Translations under genes and position numbers: made by a program
Shown here: in pieces, positions 10,980-18,871 of the stretch
Layout of the letters: each line of letters starts with the position of its first letter
How positions within the stretch are numbered: position 1 is the stretch's first letter
Notes under the pieces: model-generated
Databases searched by the model: none
The model's input: the letters and a program-made list of their open reading frames with translations, nothing else
What the model was told of the DNA's origin: nothing
Assembly (NCBI RefSeq): GCF_000332095.2
Contig: NZ_KI913949.1
Coordinates: 5,066,936-5,130,935 of the forward strand
Source: Leptolyngbya sp. PCC 6406
GTDB taxonomy: Bacteria > Cyanobacteriota > Cyanobacteriia > Phormidesmidales > Phormidesmidaceae
Length of the DNA: 64,000 nt
Reading direction: 5' to 3'

Positions 10980-11122
10980 TTCCACCTAATCGCCCCTATA
11001 GGGGTGTTAGGCAGACGTATTTCCACCTAATCACCCGATACGGGATGTTAGGCTGACAGATTTCCACCTAATCACCCCTATAGGGGTGTTATACAGAACG
11101 ATTCCCTCTAATAAAGAGTTAG
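10980..11122 (+). repeat. Tandem hairpin array: three full about 41-bp units plus a divergent fourth
   Basis: Units TTCCACCTAATCGCCCCTATAGGGGTGTTAGGCAGACGTA / TTTCCACCTAATCACCCGATACGGGATGTTAGGCTGACAGA / TTTCCACCTAATCACCCCTATAGGGGTGTTATACAGAACGA / TTCCCTCTAATAAAGAGTTAG; each folds as CTAA..GTTAG outer stem. Confidence 0.8.
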
Positions 11123-12038
11123 GTGCGCGACTCGAAGTCGTTCGGGGGAGTTGGAAAGGGCTCCAAAACCCTTTCCCTGCCAGTGTTCAGGCAGATGTCC
11201 GCCTCGGAATGTTCGGCCAGTAATGGGAGGGCAGTATCAGCAGACGAGGTTAAATGTCCAACAAGCTTGGAGCCAAACCAATTAAGAGGGCTAGGGCAAG
11301 GTTGCTAAGGATAACGTGAGTGAATCCTTGAAGAGGCTTCGTTAATTTAGGTGCTCGAAAGGGCTGAAACGAGCATGTTGGGGCATATGGGAATGGATAG
11401 CGTCCAAATATCCATCGCGAACACCCCGCCCCCGGAGTAAAGAGGAGTCCTAAGGCAACCATATCTCCACCCCGTGCGGAACGAGGTAACCCCAATAGAG
11501 TCCTGGCAATGCCGTCATGGTTAGGTAAGCGATGGGCAACCAAAGCTGAACCCTCTAGTGGAAGATGTCCCAAGAAGCGCTCGCGAAGCGTGGGCGGAGC
11601 CCGTAAAGCTGCCAACCGAAAGGTAACCGGAATCCATAACGGGGCAGATAGGGTAATACCCAACCCAAAAGGGTGCAGACGTGGGACAGGTGATCGTCTT
11701 GAATGCAGGTGAGATGAGACTTAACTGGCGGGAAAAGTTAGGTACAGGCTTCGGTTTGTAAACGTAACCGTCAGGACAGTCCGTAAGGGTTGTTAAGAAT
11801 CGGAGACACTGAATCTCAAGACGTTGCTTGAGCCGTGTACGGTGAAAGTCGTATGCACGATTCTGAGGGGAGGGAGGGGGCTAAGTAGATCGGGTTAATT
11901 AATCCGAGGCTTATGAACATAGGCTTGATCGCTTGAAACAGCCTGTACGCAAGGATTCAAGAGAGTTTACTGTTCTTAACACATCTCGAACTTTATGTAT
12001 CGACCTACTTATATCTAAAACCTCCTCCGTTACCCGAC
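11123..12038 (+). mobile_element. ORF-less group II intron (type A)
   Basis: 5' end GTGCGCGACTCG; domain V-like GAGCCGTGTACGGTGAAAGTCGTATGCACGATTC at about 11829-11862; 3' end ...CCTCCTCCGTTACCCGAC; no reverse transcriptase ORF inside. Confidence 0.78.
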
Positions 12039-12056
12039 CGCTCTTACTAACGATTA

Positions 12057-12611
12057 ATGCTGGCATTGCCTAATTTCGTACAAGGGGTTTTGAGTCAGAT
12101 GGAAGTTCATATCAACGGACTCTATCCAAAAAGCAAATGCCGAATTTATTACGGCAAAGAATTGCTCTTGGAGGAAAATGCTGATGAGTATGGTTGCATA
12201 AACATGAAGCTAAGGATGCCAAGAAGACTTAGAAATAAACTACTGCGCCTAACATCGAATCTTCCTGGGGTTATCGAGCCTTTGTCCGAGGACATAAAAA
12301 TTGATCCCTTAGGAATATTTCATGTTGCAAACCCAGTACTTGATATTTCGTACGTAAATGATCAAGGCGAGTATCAAACTCCCAAAAACTTATTAAATCC
12401 ATCTACCAGCACAAAACAAATGGCAAACATTTATCGTGCTGCTCGCCACAGAAATCACGTTTTTCAGGCGATTCAGTGGACTATAATTTTGGGATCGCCT
12501 TTTCTTGGTCTCTTGGTCGTTGGATGGATCGGTGTGGTTGTAGGATTAACTATTAGTTTAGCTTCTTATTTTCTAAGCCCCTACTCAGATGGAATCAAAA
12601 AAGCATTCTAA
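12057..12611 (+). CDS. Hypothetical protein with C-terminal transmembrane segments; cassette-type ORF (start may be ATG 12099)
   Basis: MEVHINGLYPKSKCRIYYGKELLLEEN...; hydrophobic C-terminus IQWTIILGSPFLGLLVVGWIGVVVGLTISLASYFL; followed by an attC-like site. Confidence 0.65.
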   Translation: MLALPNFVQGVLSQMEVHINGLYPKSKCRIYYGKELLLEENADEYGCINMKLRMPRRLRNKLLRLTSNLPGVIEPLSEDIKIDPLGIFHVANPVLDISYVNDQGEYQTPKNLLNPSTSTKQMANIYRAARHRNHVFQAIQWTIILGSPFLGLLVVGWIGVVVGLTISLASYFLSPYSDGIKKAF

Positions 12612-12738
12612 TCGAACGATTAGCTAAGTTATCGTTGTGATATTACTTATTCAAAATGTGTGAATGACTGTAGAGGGAATTCGAAAATGTATTTATATTT
12701 GAGGCATTAAGGTGCTTGGAGATGATACTGAATCAGCA

Positions 12739-12821
12739 GTCTAACAACTCGGCTGGAGCGGACTATCAAAATTTGCTGGAAATTTAGGACTCTTTACAGC
12801 CGCTCAGCCGAAACGTTAGCT
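12739..12821 (+). other. attC-like recombination site 1
   Basis: GTCTAAC-AA-CTCGGCTGGAGCGG...CCGCTCAGCCGA-AAC-GTTAGCT: R''/L''/L'/R' layout; L'' carries one extra G relative to L' (extrahelical base). Confidence 0.82.
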
Positions 12822-12944
12822 GGCTCCTTTTTTCGGCTCGAGACGTACAGAAGAGCTATCTGCTGTTATCTCAGCGTGCTGGTTCTTGCAGTCCTGGTAT
12901 AGCCAAGGTATAACTAAAGAGTAAGAATTACAGTTAAGGTCATT

Positions 12945-13181
12945 ATGAAAACTGCAATTTCACTTCCAGATTCAGTTTTTGAAGAGGCGGAAGTACTCGC
13001 TCAGCAGTTAGGGGTGTCGCGCAGTGAGCTTTATACAAAAGCGTTACAGGCATATCTGAAAAGGTACAACCGTGATCAGATCTTGCTCAAATTGAATCAA
13101 GTCTACGCTACAGAGTCCTCTGAACTTGATCCAGTGATGGCAAGGATGCAGTTTATGTCTTTGCCCCACGAGGATTGGTAA
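12945..13181 (+). CDS. MazE-like/RHH antitoxin
   Basis: MKTAISLPDSVFEEAEVLAQQLGVSRSELYTKALQAYLKRYNRDQILLKLNQVYA; overlaps toxin start (TAATG). Confidence 0.85.
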   Translation: MKTAISLPDSVFEEAEVLAQQLGVSRSELYTKALQAYLKRYNRDQILLKLNQVYATESSELDPVMARMQFMSLPHEDW

Positions 13182-13519
13182 TGCATCGGGGAGAAATTTG
13201 GTGGGCAAACTTACCCAATCCGGTAGGTTCAGAACCTGGATATCGTCGTCCCGTCTTGGTGATTCAAGATGATACCTTTACTCAGAGCCGGATTAGTACA
13301 GTTATCGTCGTCATTATCACTTCAAATATTCAGTTAGCGGAAGCACCGGGTAATGTACTATTGCCTCGTGGGGGATCAGGTTTGTCAAGAGACTCTGTTG
13401 CAAATGTCTCTCAAATCTTCACTATTGATAAGACGTTCTTGGTTGAACGGATTGGTTCCCTAACAGACTACTTGCAAGAAGAGGTAGATGAGGGTTTGCG
13501 AACAATTTTGTATCTCTAG
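13181..13519 (+). CDS. MazF/PemK-family toxin
   Basis: MHRGEIWWANLPNPVGSEPGYRRPVLVIQDDTFTQSRISTVIVVIITSN...VANVSQIFTIDKTFLVERIGSL. Confidence 0.93.
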   Translation: MHRGEIWWANLPNPVGSEPGYRRPVLVIQDDTFTQSRISTVIVVIITSNIQLAEAPGNVLLPRGGSGLSRDSVANVSQIFTIDKTFLVERIGSLTDYLQEEVDEGLRTILYL

Positions 13520-13523
13520 CAAC

Positions 13524-14323
13524 GCCAGCTAATCGGGATAGGGGAAAACCTCACGATCTCCCCCTCCCACACCACCCGGCATGCGGGTCCGCACCGGGCG
13601 GTTCCTCAGAAAGGTTTAGAAGTCAAGATTCTTTCGACTCTGACTCCCAAAGCTGGCTACACCATTAAGCGCCGTTCCTATAGCTCCCCCGAACGGGTTC
13701 AACGCTCAGAACGAGCCCCGGCGGCTCCTCTCTGCTTTCCATGGTTCGGCCCTTCGCCCTGTCTGGTCCATTACAGACCAGCATTTGACTACTATGGCCT
13801 CGGCTGACTTCTGCCTCCGACGGCGGTTGTTGCCAACCGTCGGGCCGCCTTGATGACCGTAGGGTTCTGTGGCTACCTGGCCGTTTCCGGCCAGACCTCA
13901 ATCAGACTCCCTTAGCCTCAAAGACTGCCAAGAAGGCAGATCTCCCCAGATAAGAACGTGAACTGTCCATGCGCAACCGCGTCATTTACCGTATCCCCTG
14001 AACCAACGGGCTTTGTTGTGTTGTGCCAACTCGCCCCAGAGACTCGGCCTTCTGTGACGTTTCTGTCCGTCGGCTCGCACTTTTGCCGCTGGCTTCCTCC
14101 AGACCCTCCCTCGCGGAAACGCCCTTGCCTTAAGCTAGTGGTTGTCCATCTCTCGGCTCCTATGACTTGCGAGCATTTGGATGGCTGGTTCTCCCACAGG
14201 GGACTTTCACCCCATTAGTTCACGCCCATGCTGGGCGTACACATGCGTTGATACGGACGGGCGAGAAACCTTGGTGCTGAGTTCGAGTTTGTCTGCCGCC
14301 GCACAACTTCACCGTTAGCTGGC
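13524..14323 (+). other. attC-like site 2, interrupted by the type B intron (halves 13524-13532 and 14243-14323)
   Basis: GCCAGCTAA at 13524-13532 is complementary to TTAGCTGGC at 14315-14323; L'' GTTGATACGGACGGGC pairs with L' GCCGCCGCACAAC with bulged bases. Confidence 0.75.
13533..14242 (-). mobile_element. ORF-less group II intron (type B, IIC-like), copy 1, inserted in an attC
   Basis: Reverse strand 5' end GTGTACGCCCAGCATGGGCGTGAACTAATGGGGTGAAAGTCCCCTGTGGGAG; domain V region GAACCGCCCGGTGCGGACCCGCATGCCGGGTGGTGTGGGAGG; near-identical 710-bp copy at 41352-42061; no RT ORF. Confidence 0.85.
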
Positions 14324-14342
14324 TTGGCACAGAGGTCTTGCA

Positions 14343-14751
14343 CTCGTTGATGCATTGCTAAGGATAACGCTCGCGAAGCGTGAGCGGAGCCCATAATGCT
14401 GCCAGCCGCTAGCGAAGCCATGCCCGAAGGGCTATAAGGCAAGCGGAATCCATAACACGACGGATAGGGCAAATGCCCAACCCGCAAGGGTGCAGACATG
14501 GGACAGGTGATAGCTTGAATGCAGGTGAGATGAAACTCAACTGATTGGGAAAAGTTAGGTGTAAACCTCGGTTTGCAAACGTAACCGTCAGGACAGCCCG
14601 CAAGGGTTGTTAAGAATCAGAGACACTGAATCTCAAGACATTGCTTGAGCCGTGTACGGTGTTCGCGAAGCGTCTCCAGCGGAGAAAAGTCATATGCACG
14701 GTTCTGAGGGGAGGGAGGAAGCAATATTTAAAACTTCCTCCTTGACCCGAC
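14343..14751 (+). mobile_element. 5'-truncated copy of type A group II intron
   Basis: Matches 11579-11880 (GGAATCCATAAC...GGACAGGTGAT...GAATGCAGGTGAGATGA...GTAACCGTCAGGACAG...GAGCCGTGTACGGTG), ends CTTCCTCCTTGACCCGAC. Confidence 0.8.
14662..14685. repeat. Small dispersed repeat inserted in intron domain V
   Basis: TTCGCGAAGCGTCTCCAGCGGAGA present between GGTG and AAAGTC, absent from the 11.8-kb copy. Confidence 0.75.
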
Positions 14752-14808
14752 TGCAAATGATTCCAAATATAGCTAGGCTCTTTGAAATAGGTTTCAGGAG
14801 ATTACAAG

Positions 14809-15321
14809 ATGCCAAGTCAGAATATGGATTCGATCAAAACTATCTTCCAAAGCCGCCTAACAACTCTCGATCACCTCTTGAAGTCGGCTCAAACACATTT
14901 CAATGGGAGTGAATCTTTCTTGCAGGAGCGTATTGCGGCTGATATGTTTCCTTTTGGCACACAAGTCGCTTTTACCTGCAATCAACCACGCAACTTTGCT
15001 CTTTGGTGTAACGGAAAACCTGCGAATAATCTGGATCCGAAAGTTATTTCTCTTACACAAGCATACGAGCATATTGAAGATACTCAAGAACTCCTTTCGG
15101 GCATTAACGCCGAAGACGCAAAACTCGATGAGATTGGGCGAATCGACCTAGGGCAGAGTCTCTACGTCGAGCTGTCTGGCAGCGCCTATGTGAGCGACTT
15201 TCTGATTCCAAACTTCTACTTCCATATGGTCACGGCTTACGATATTCTCCGTATGGCTGGTGTCCCAATTGGAAAACGGGATTACATGATGCACTTGGTG
15301 CCATTCGTTAGGCAGGCATAA
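14809..15321 (+). CDS. DUF1993 family protein (cassette gene)
   Basis: SIKTIFQSRLTTLDHLLKSAQTHFN...FPFGTQVAFTCNQPRNFALWCNGK...LSGSAYVSDFLIPNFYFHMVTAYDILRMAGVPIGKRDYM. Confidence 0.88.
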   Translation: MPSQNMDSIKTIFQSRLTTLDHLLKSAQTHFNGSESFLQERIAADMFPFGTQVAFTCNQPRNFALWCNGKPANNLDPKVISLTQAYEHIEDTQELLSGINAEDAKLDEIGRIDLGQSLYVELSGSAYVSDFLIPNFYFHMVTAYDILRMAGVPIGKRDYMMHLVPFVRQA

Positions 15322-15322
15322 A

Positions 15323-15383
15323 GCCTAACTATTCGTTCAAGCCGAGTCCGCTGTAGGACCCTGACTTAACTCAAATGTTATGC
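15323..15383 (+). other. attC-like site 3
   Basis: GCCTAACTATTCGTTCAAGCCGAGTCCGCTGTAGGACCCTGACTTAACTCAAATGTTATGC; very similar in layout and sequence to the aadA-type 59-base element; starts 2 bp after the DUF1993 stop. Confidence 0.88.
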
Positions 15384-15386
15384 GGC

Positions 15387-15557
15387 TCAATTTCCAGTCC
15401 GGCACGGTAGTCTAAAGATTATCTGTTGATGCTGATTCAGTTGGGCGTACTCGTCATTGAGATGTTGCCGCGCAAATTCGTTGGTTAGTTTCACAATGCT
15501 GTCAAACTTGACTGCCATTGCATTAGGAACATCTTCGGATTTTTTGGATTTAGCCAT
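15387..15557 (-). pseudogene. Truncated DUF6398-like protein
   Basis: Manual reverse reading MAKSKKSEDVPNAMAVKFDSIVKLTNEFARQHLNDEYAQLNQHQQIIFRLPCRTGN*; N-terminal family-like part, then diverges at the attC boundary. Confidence 0.5.
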
Positions 15558-16026
15558 GATCGCGAGAGAGTAGAAAACCCGGTCAGAGAAAAGATGATGA
15601 TTTGCCCATGCAATCTTCGCCTATGCAATCGATGACAAAAGTGGGATGTACCCTCTTTAAATTTCGGTCTCCCCCCAGAATGGGGGGGACTCATTCATCA
15701 GTCAACCCGCAGATAATCTGAAGCCGTATAAAGCACAGATTAACCTAGTGCTCTGTCAAGACTCCAACTTAGGGACTCGCAAGAAAATAAGGTACCAATT
15801 GCCACCTTGCCTATTGGTGCATTGCTTCGCGTTTCGCAAGCGACATAAAAGGCGAAGCCGCGCCTTAGCGCTGTGCACCCTACCAGTGCTCAACGGTTCC
15901 GGTACTTTATTTAGACGCACATCCCTTAGGGTTACCCCTGATGTGTAGCGCGGCCATCCTGCGGTGCATTGCTTCGCGTGGGCGAAGCCACGCCTTAGCG
16001 TTATGCACCCTACGGAACCCTAAAAA

Positions 16027-18246
16027 TTAGGCTTGACGCTGCACTAGGAGTGCCTTGGCTCTAGCGACGAAGTTCTCCGCTGTCAGGCCATTGAGGGCCA
16101 TTAGCTGACCAGCGGAGGCGGTGGTTTCCCCTCGCTTCCAAGCAAACAGGTCACGGGGAGCGGTGGCGCGAAGGAGGACGGGTTCCAGCATGGCCCCAGA
16201 GCCTCCAGTGACCCCAATTACCGCATCCCCCCCAAATAGAGCGGCAAAGTCAGCATCAGACAGGAAGCTGCCATCGGCTTCCGAGCAGGTTTCCCAGGCG
16301 ACATCACTGGGGCGATAGAGGCGGCGGGGGTTGACCACCGCCACCACCCGGCTACCAATGCCCAGAGTGGCCAACTGTTCCGCCGCTGCAAGGACAGGAA
16401 TTAGGGTCATGTCGCCGATGACCGCAAAGACGACCGTTTTATCGCCAGGGGTGGTTTGCAAGGTTAGGGCTCCGGTAGCGATCGCCTGCCGTCCCTGCTC
16501 CAGGGTCATCCGAATCGGCAACGGCGACTTACTGGCGGTAATGGTAATACCCTTGTTTTGCTGACCCAAGGCCCACTCGTAGCAAACTTGGATGCCATTG
16601 GCATCCACCGGGAACAGGGGAAACACATTGCCATTGCGCATCATGGCGGCAAAATAGTTCTCGATTTCCGGGCGCTGGTGGGTCCAGCCATTGCGGCCCT
16701 GCTCCAAGGCTCCAGCGGTGAACAGGGTCACCGTGGCCGGGGTGGGGCGGCGCAATTCCGCCATGGCCTGGGTCACCGTCTGCCAGATGGGCAAGCCGTT
16801 GATAGCAAAGGATTCGTAGGAACACCACAGGGTCCGAGCCCCAAATAGGGCTTGGGCCGCTGCCAATCCGGCACAGGCATCCTCACTTAGGGGCTCATAG
16901 ACCTGTCCCCCCGGCCCTTGGAAATAGGCGTCATCGACGATGGGGTGGATGATCTTCAGGGCTTGGTTGATGTTGTTGATGCCCGAGGCGGCGTTGCCAT
17001 CGGCATTGGTGACAATGAATTGGGGATCCTGGTGGCCCACATACCCCACCAATGCCCCCATGGCCGTCGTCGCCACCTGCTTGTCTCCCCCGACGGGGAA
17101 TTCCACCAGGGGCAGAGTGCCTAGATCCGGCACGGGTAACACCGATTCCGTCACCGCTTGCTGGGCATTCGGTCCCCCCATGGACCGTTCAAAATTCGTG
17201 CGGACGAGATCCCAGGCGGCGGGGGTGAGGGCACGGGCGGTGAGGGCATCGACGATGTAGTCCTTTTCCAAACTATCGCCGGGGTAGAGATTGTGGGACT
17301 TGGCTCCCCGCTTGTGGACCCCGGCCCCTTTCAACTGCTTCACGATCAGCACCGTCAGGGTGCCCGCCAGGGCCGATTTCGCGGCCTTGTCCGTGGCCGC
17401 GAGGACCGCCTGGGTGAAGGCTAGGCGCTGCTTTAGGGAAAAGGCGGTGCTGTCCACATAGGCACCGGGCTGGTCGACATCGTCAAAGTCTTTGGCATCC
17501 ACCAGGATCACGTCCTCAAAACCATTGCCGCGCCAGTAGGCCACCATGGCCTCGTTGGACTGGGTGGCCACCATGCTGTGGTGCTCTTGGGAATAGCCGT
17601 TCCACACCAGGATAGGGAGGAAGTTGGTCACCGTGGGGTAGGCGGTGTGGAAGTGGCCAAAGCTACTCATGATGTAGGGTTCCCCCAAGCCACCGTCGCC
17701 GATGGTGACGGGGAACAGGGTGCCGGGGTGGAGTTTGGCCCCGGCCATGGCGAAGTGTTGGCCTTGGCCCAGGGGGCCAGCGGGGCTGAGCAGGCCGGGA
17801 ATTTGTCCCGACAGGTGGCCCAGCAACCCATAGGTTTCGCGAAAGCGATCGCACAATTCCTGCACCGTTTTGATCCCCATGGCCTCTAGGGAGCCATCCA
17901 TAAACACGGTGCTATAGAAGCCGGGGGCATGGTGACCGACTTCGGTAATCAGGTTCTTGTACCCCAGCATCACCAGGGCGGCAATGGTGTCGGCGATGCT
18001 GGCAAAGCCACCGGGGTGACCAGATTCCTTACTCGCAGTCACCTGGAGGGTCAGATAGCGCAGGGCGTCCGCCGCCAGCAAGGTTTGGTACACCGCAGTG
18101 GCGTCGCTGGGATCTGCGATCGCAGTGGCTCCAACCGCGATCGCGGGGGTGTTGCCGTAGGTATCGAAGTCGGGCAATGCCTCAGCAAAGTGCTGAATGC
18201 CATCGCAAAAGGCGGGAGCTGTGGGGTTAGAAGGGACAGCAGTCAT
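16027..18246 (-). CDS. xfp: Phosphoketolase
   Basis: 739 aa from MTAVPSNPTAPAF; ASKESGHPGGFASIADTIAAL, IPGLLSPAGPLGQGQHFAMAGAKLHPGTLFPVTIGDGGLGEPYIMSSFGHFH. Confidence 0.93.
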   Translation of the reverse strand: MTAVPSNPTAPAFCDGIQHFAEALPDFDTYGNTPAIAVGATAIADPSDATAVYQTLLAADALRYLTLQVTASKESGHPGGFASIADTIAALVMLGYKNLITEVGHHAPGFYSTVFMDGSLEAMGIKTVQELCDRFRETYGLLGHLSGQIPGLLSPAGPLGQGQHFAMAGAKLHPGTLFPVTIGDGGLGEPYIMSSFGHFHTAYPTVTNFLPILVWNGYSQEHHSMVATQSNEAMVAYWRGNGFEDVILVDAKDFDDVDQPGAYVDSTAFSLKQRLAFTQAVLAATDKAAKSALAGTLTVLIVKQLKGAGVHKRGAKSHNLYPGDSLEKDYIVDALTARALTPAAWDLVRTNFERSMGGPNAQQAVTESVLPVPDLGTLPLVEFPVGGDKQVATTAMGALVGYVGHQDPQFIVTNADGNAASGINNINQALKIIHPIVDDAYFQGPGGQVYEPLSEDACAGLAAAQALFGARTLWCSYESFAINGLPIWQTVTQAMAELRRPTPATVTLFTAGALEQGRNGWTHQRPEIENYFAAMMRNGNVFPLFPVDANGIQVCYEWALGQQNKGITITASKSPLPIRMTLEQGRQAIATGALTLQTTPGDKTVVFAVIGDMTLIPVLAAAEQLATLGIGSRVVAVVNPRRLYRPSDVAWETCSEADGSFLSDADFAALFGGDAVIGVTGGSGAMLEPVLLRATAPRDLFAWKRGETTASAGQLMALNGLTAENFVARAKALLVQRQA

Positions 18247-18871
18247 GGACAGATACCTTTTTGCATCGAAGGAGCTACTAAATATATGGTCGCCAATGGA
18301 TTGATTAAAGTCAATCCCAGGGTTGGCGACCCCTGATCTGGGCTGGGGATTTTGGGGATCACTGCTGTGGCGGCGCACTGACAGCCCTCAGTCTGCCGTC
18401 GATGGAGGGTAGCAGCCAATGCTAATCTAAAATATATAAGGTGTAACGGATAGACCTTTCTTAAGCATCCGTTAGTAACGGTTCATCGTGTTTAAGTCAG
18501 TCCTATGATGAGACCTTTTGCCCAGCAGTTCGGCATAAATTTGGTCAGGATCGCGGAGTTCACAGTGGGATTTATCGCAATCCTCATGGCCTATCTTCTC
18601 TTTTTGCTCATCTTTGAAAATGCCAAGTTCCTGGAATTGGTGATCCTTTTCTTCGAGATTAACCAGTAGGGAAATGTTCCCCAGGATAGTGGCGTTTTCC
18701 TTCGATTTCTCCAACCGGGCATCAGTACCGAACAAATCCTTCCCAGCCTATCCAGGGTGAGCGCTAAGGTAGCGACCCGGCAATAGGTCTAAAAGATTGT
18801 GCTAAGGGGCGTTTTACCCTCCAGATCCTTAGTATCCTGATGGGCAGCATCAGACAACGGGTGAATGGGAG

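Noticed and set aside
10980-11122. Possible CRISPR array
   Set aside because: Gaps between hairpin units are only about 10-14 nt and similar to each other; only three to four units; no cas genes. Better described as tandem hairpins.
13665-13901. ORF of 78 aa, nearly identical to 41484-41720
   Set aside because: Conservation is explained by both lying inside copies of the structured type B intron; not a recognisable protein.
15748-15948. 66-aa plus-strand ORF
   Set aside because: Composed of GTGCATTGCTTCGCG/CGCCTTAGCG dispersed repeats; not coding.
18472-18735. 87-aa minus-strand ORF MFGTDARLEKSKENATIL...
   Set aside because: No family recognised and upstream of phosphoketolase in a repeat-poor spacer; could be a transposase remnant but evidence is too weak.
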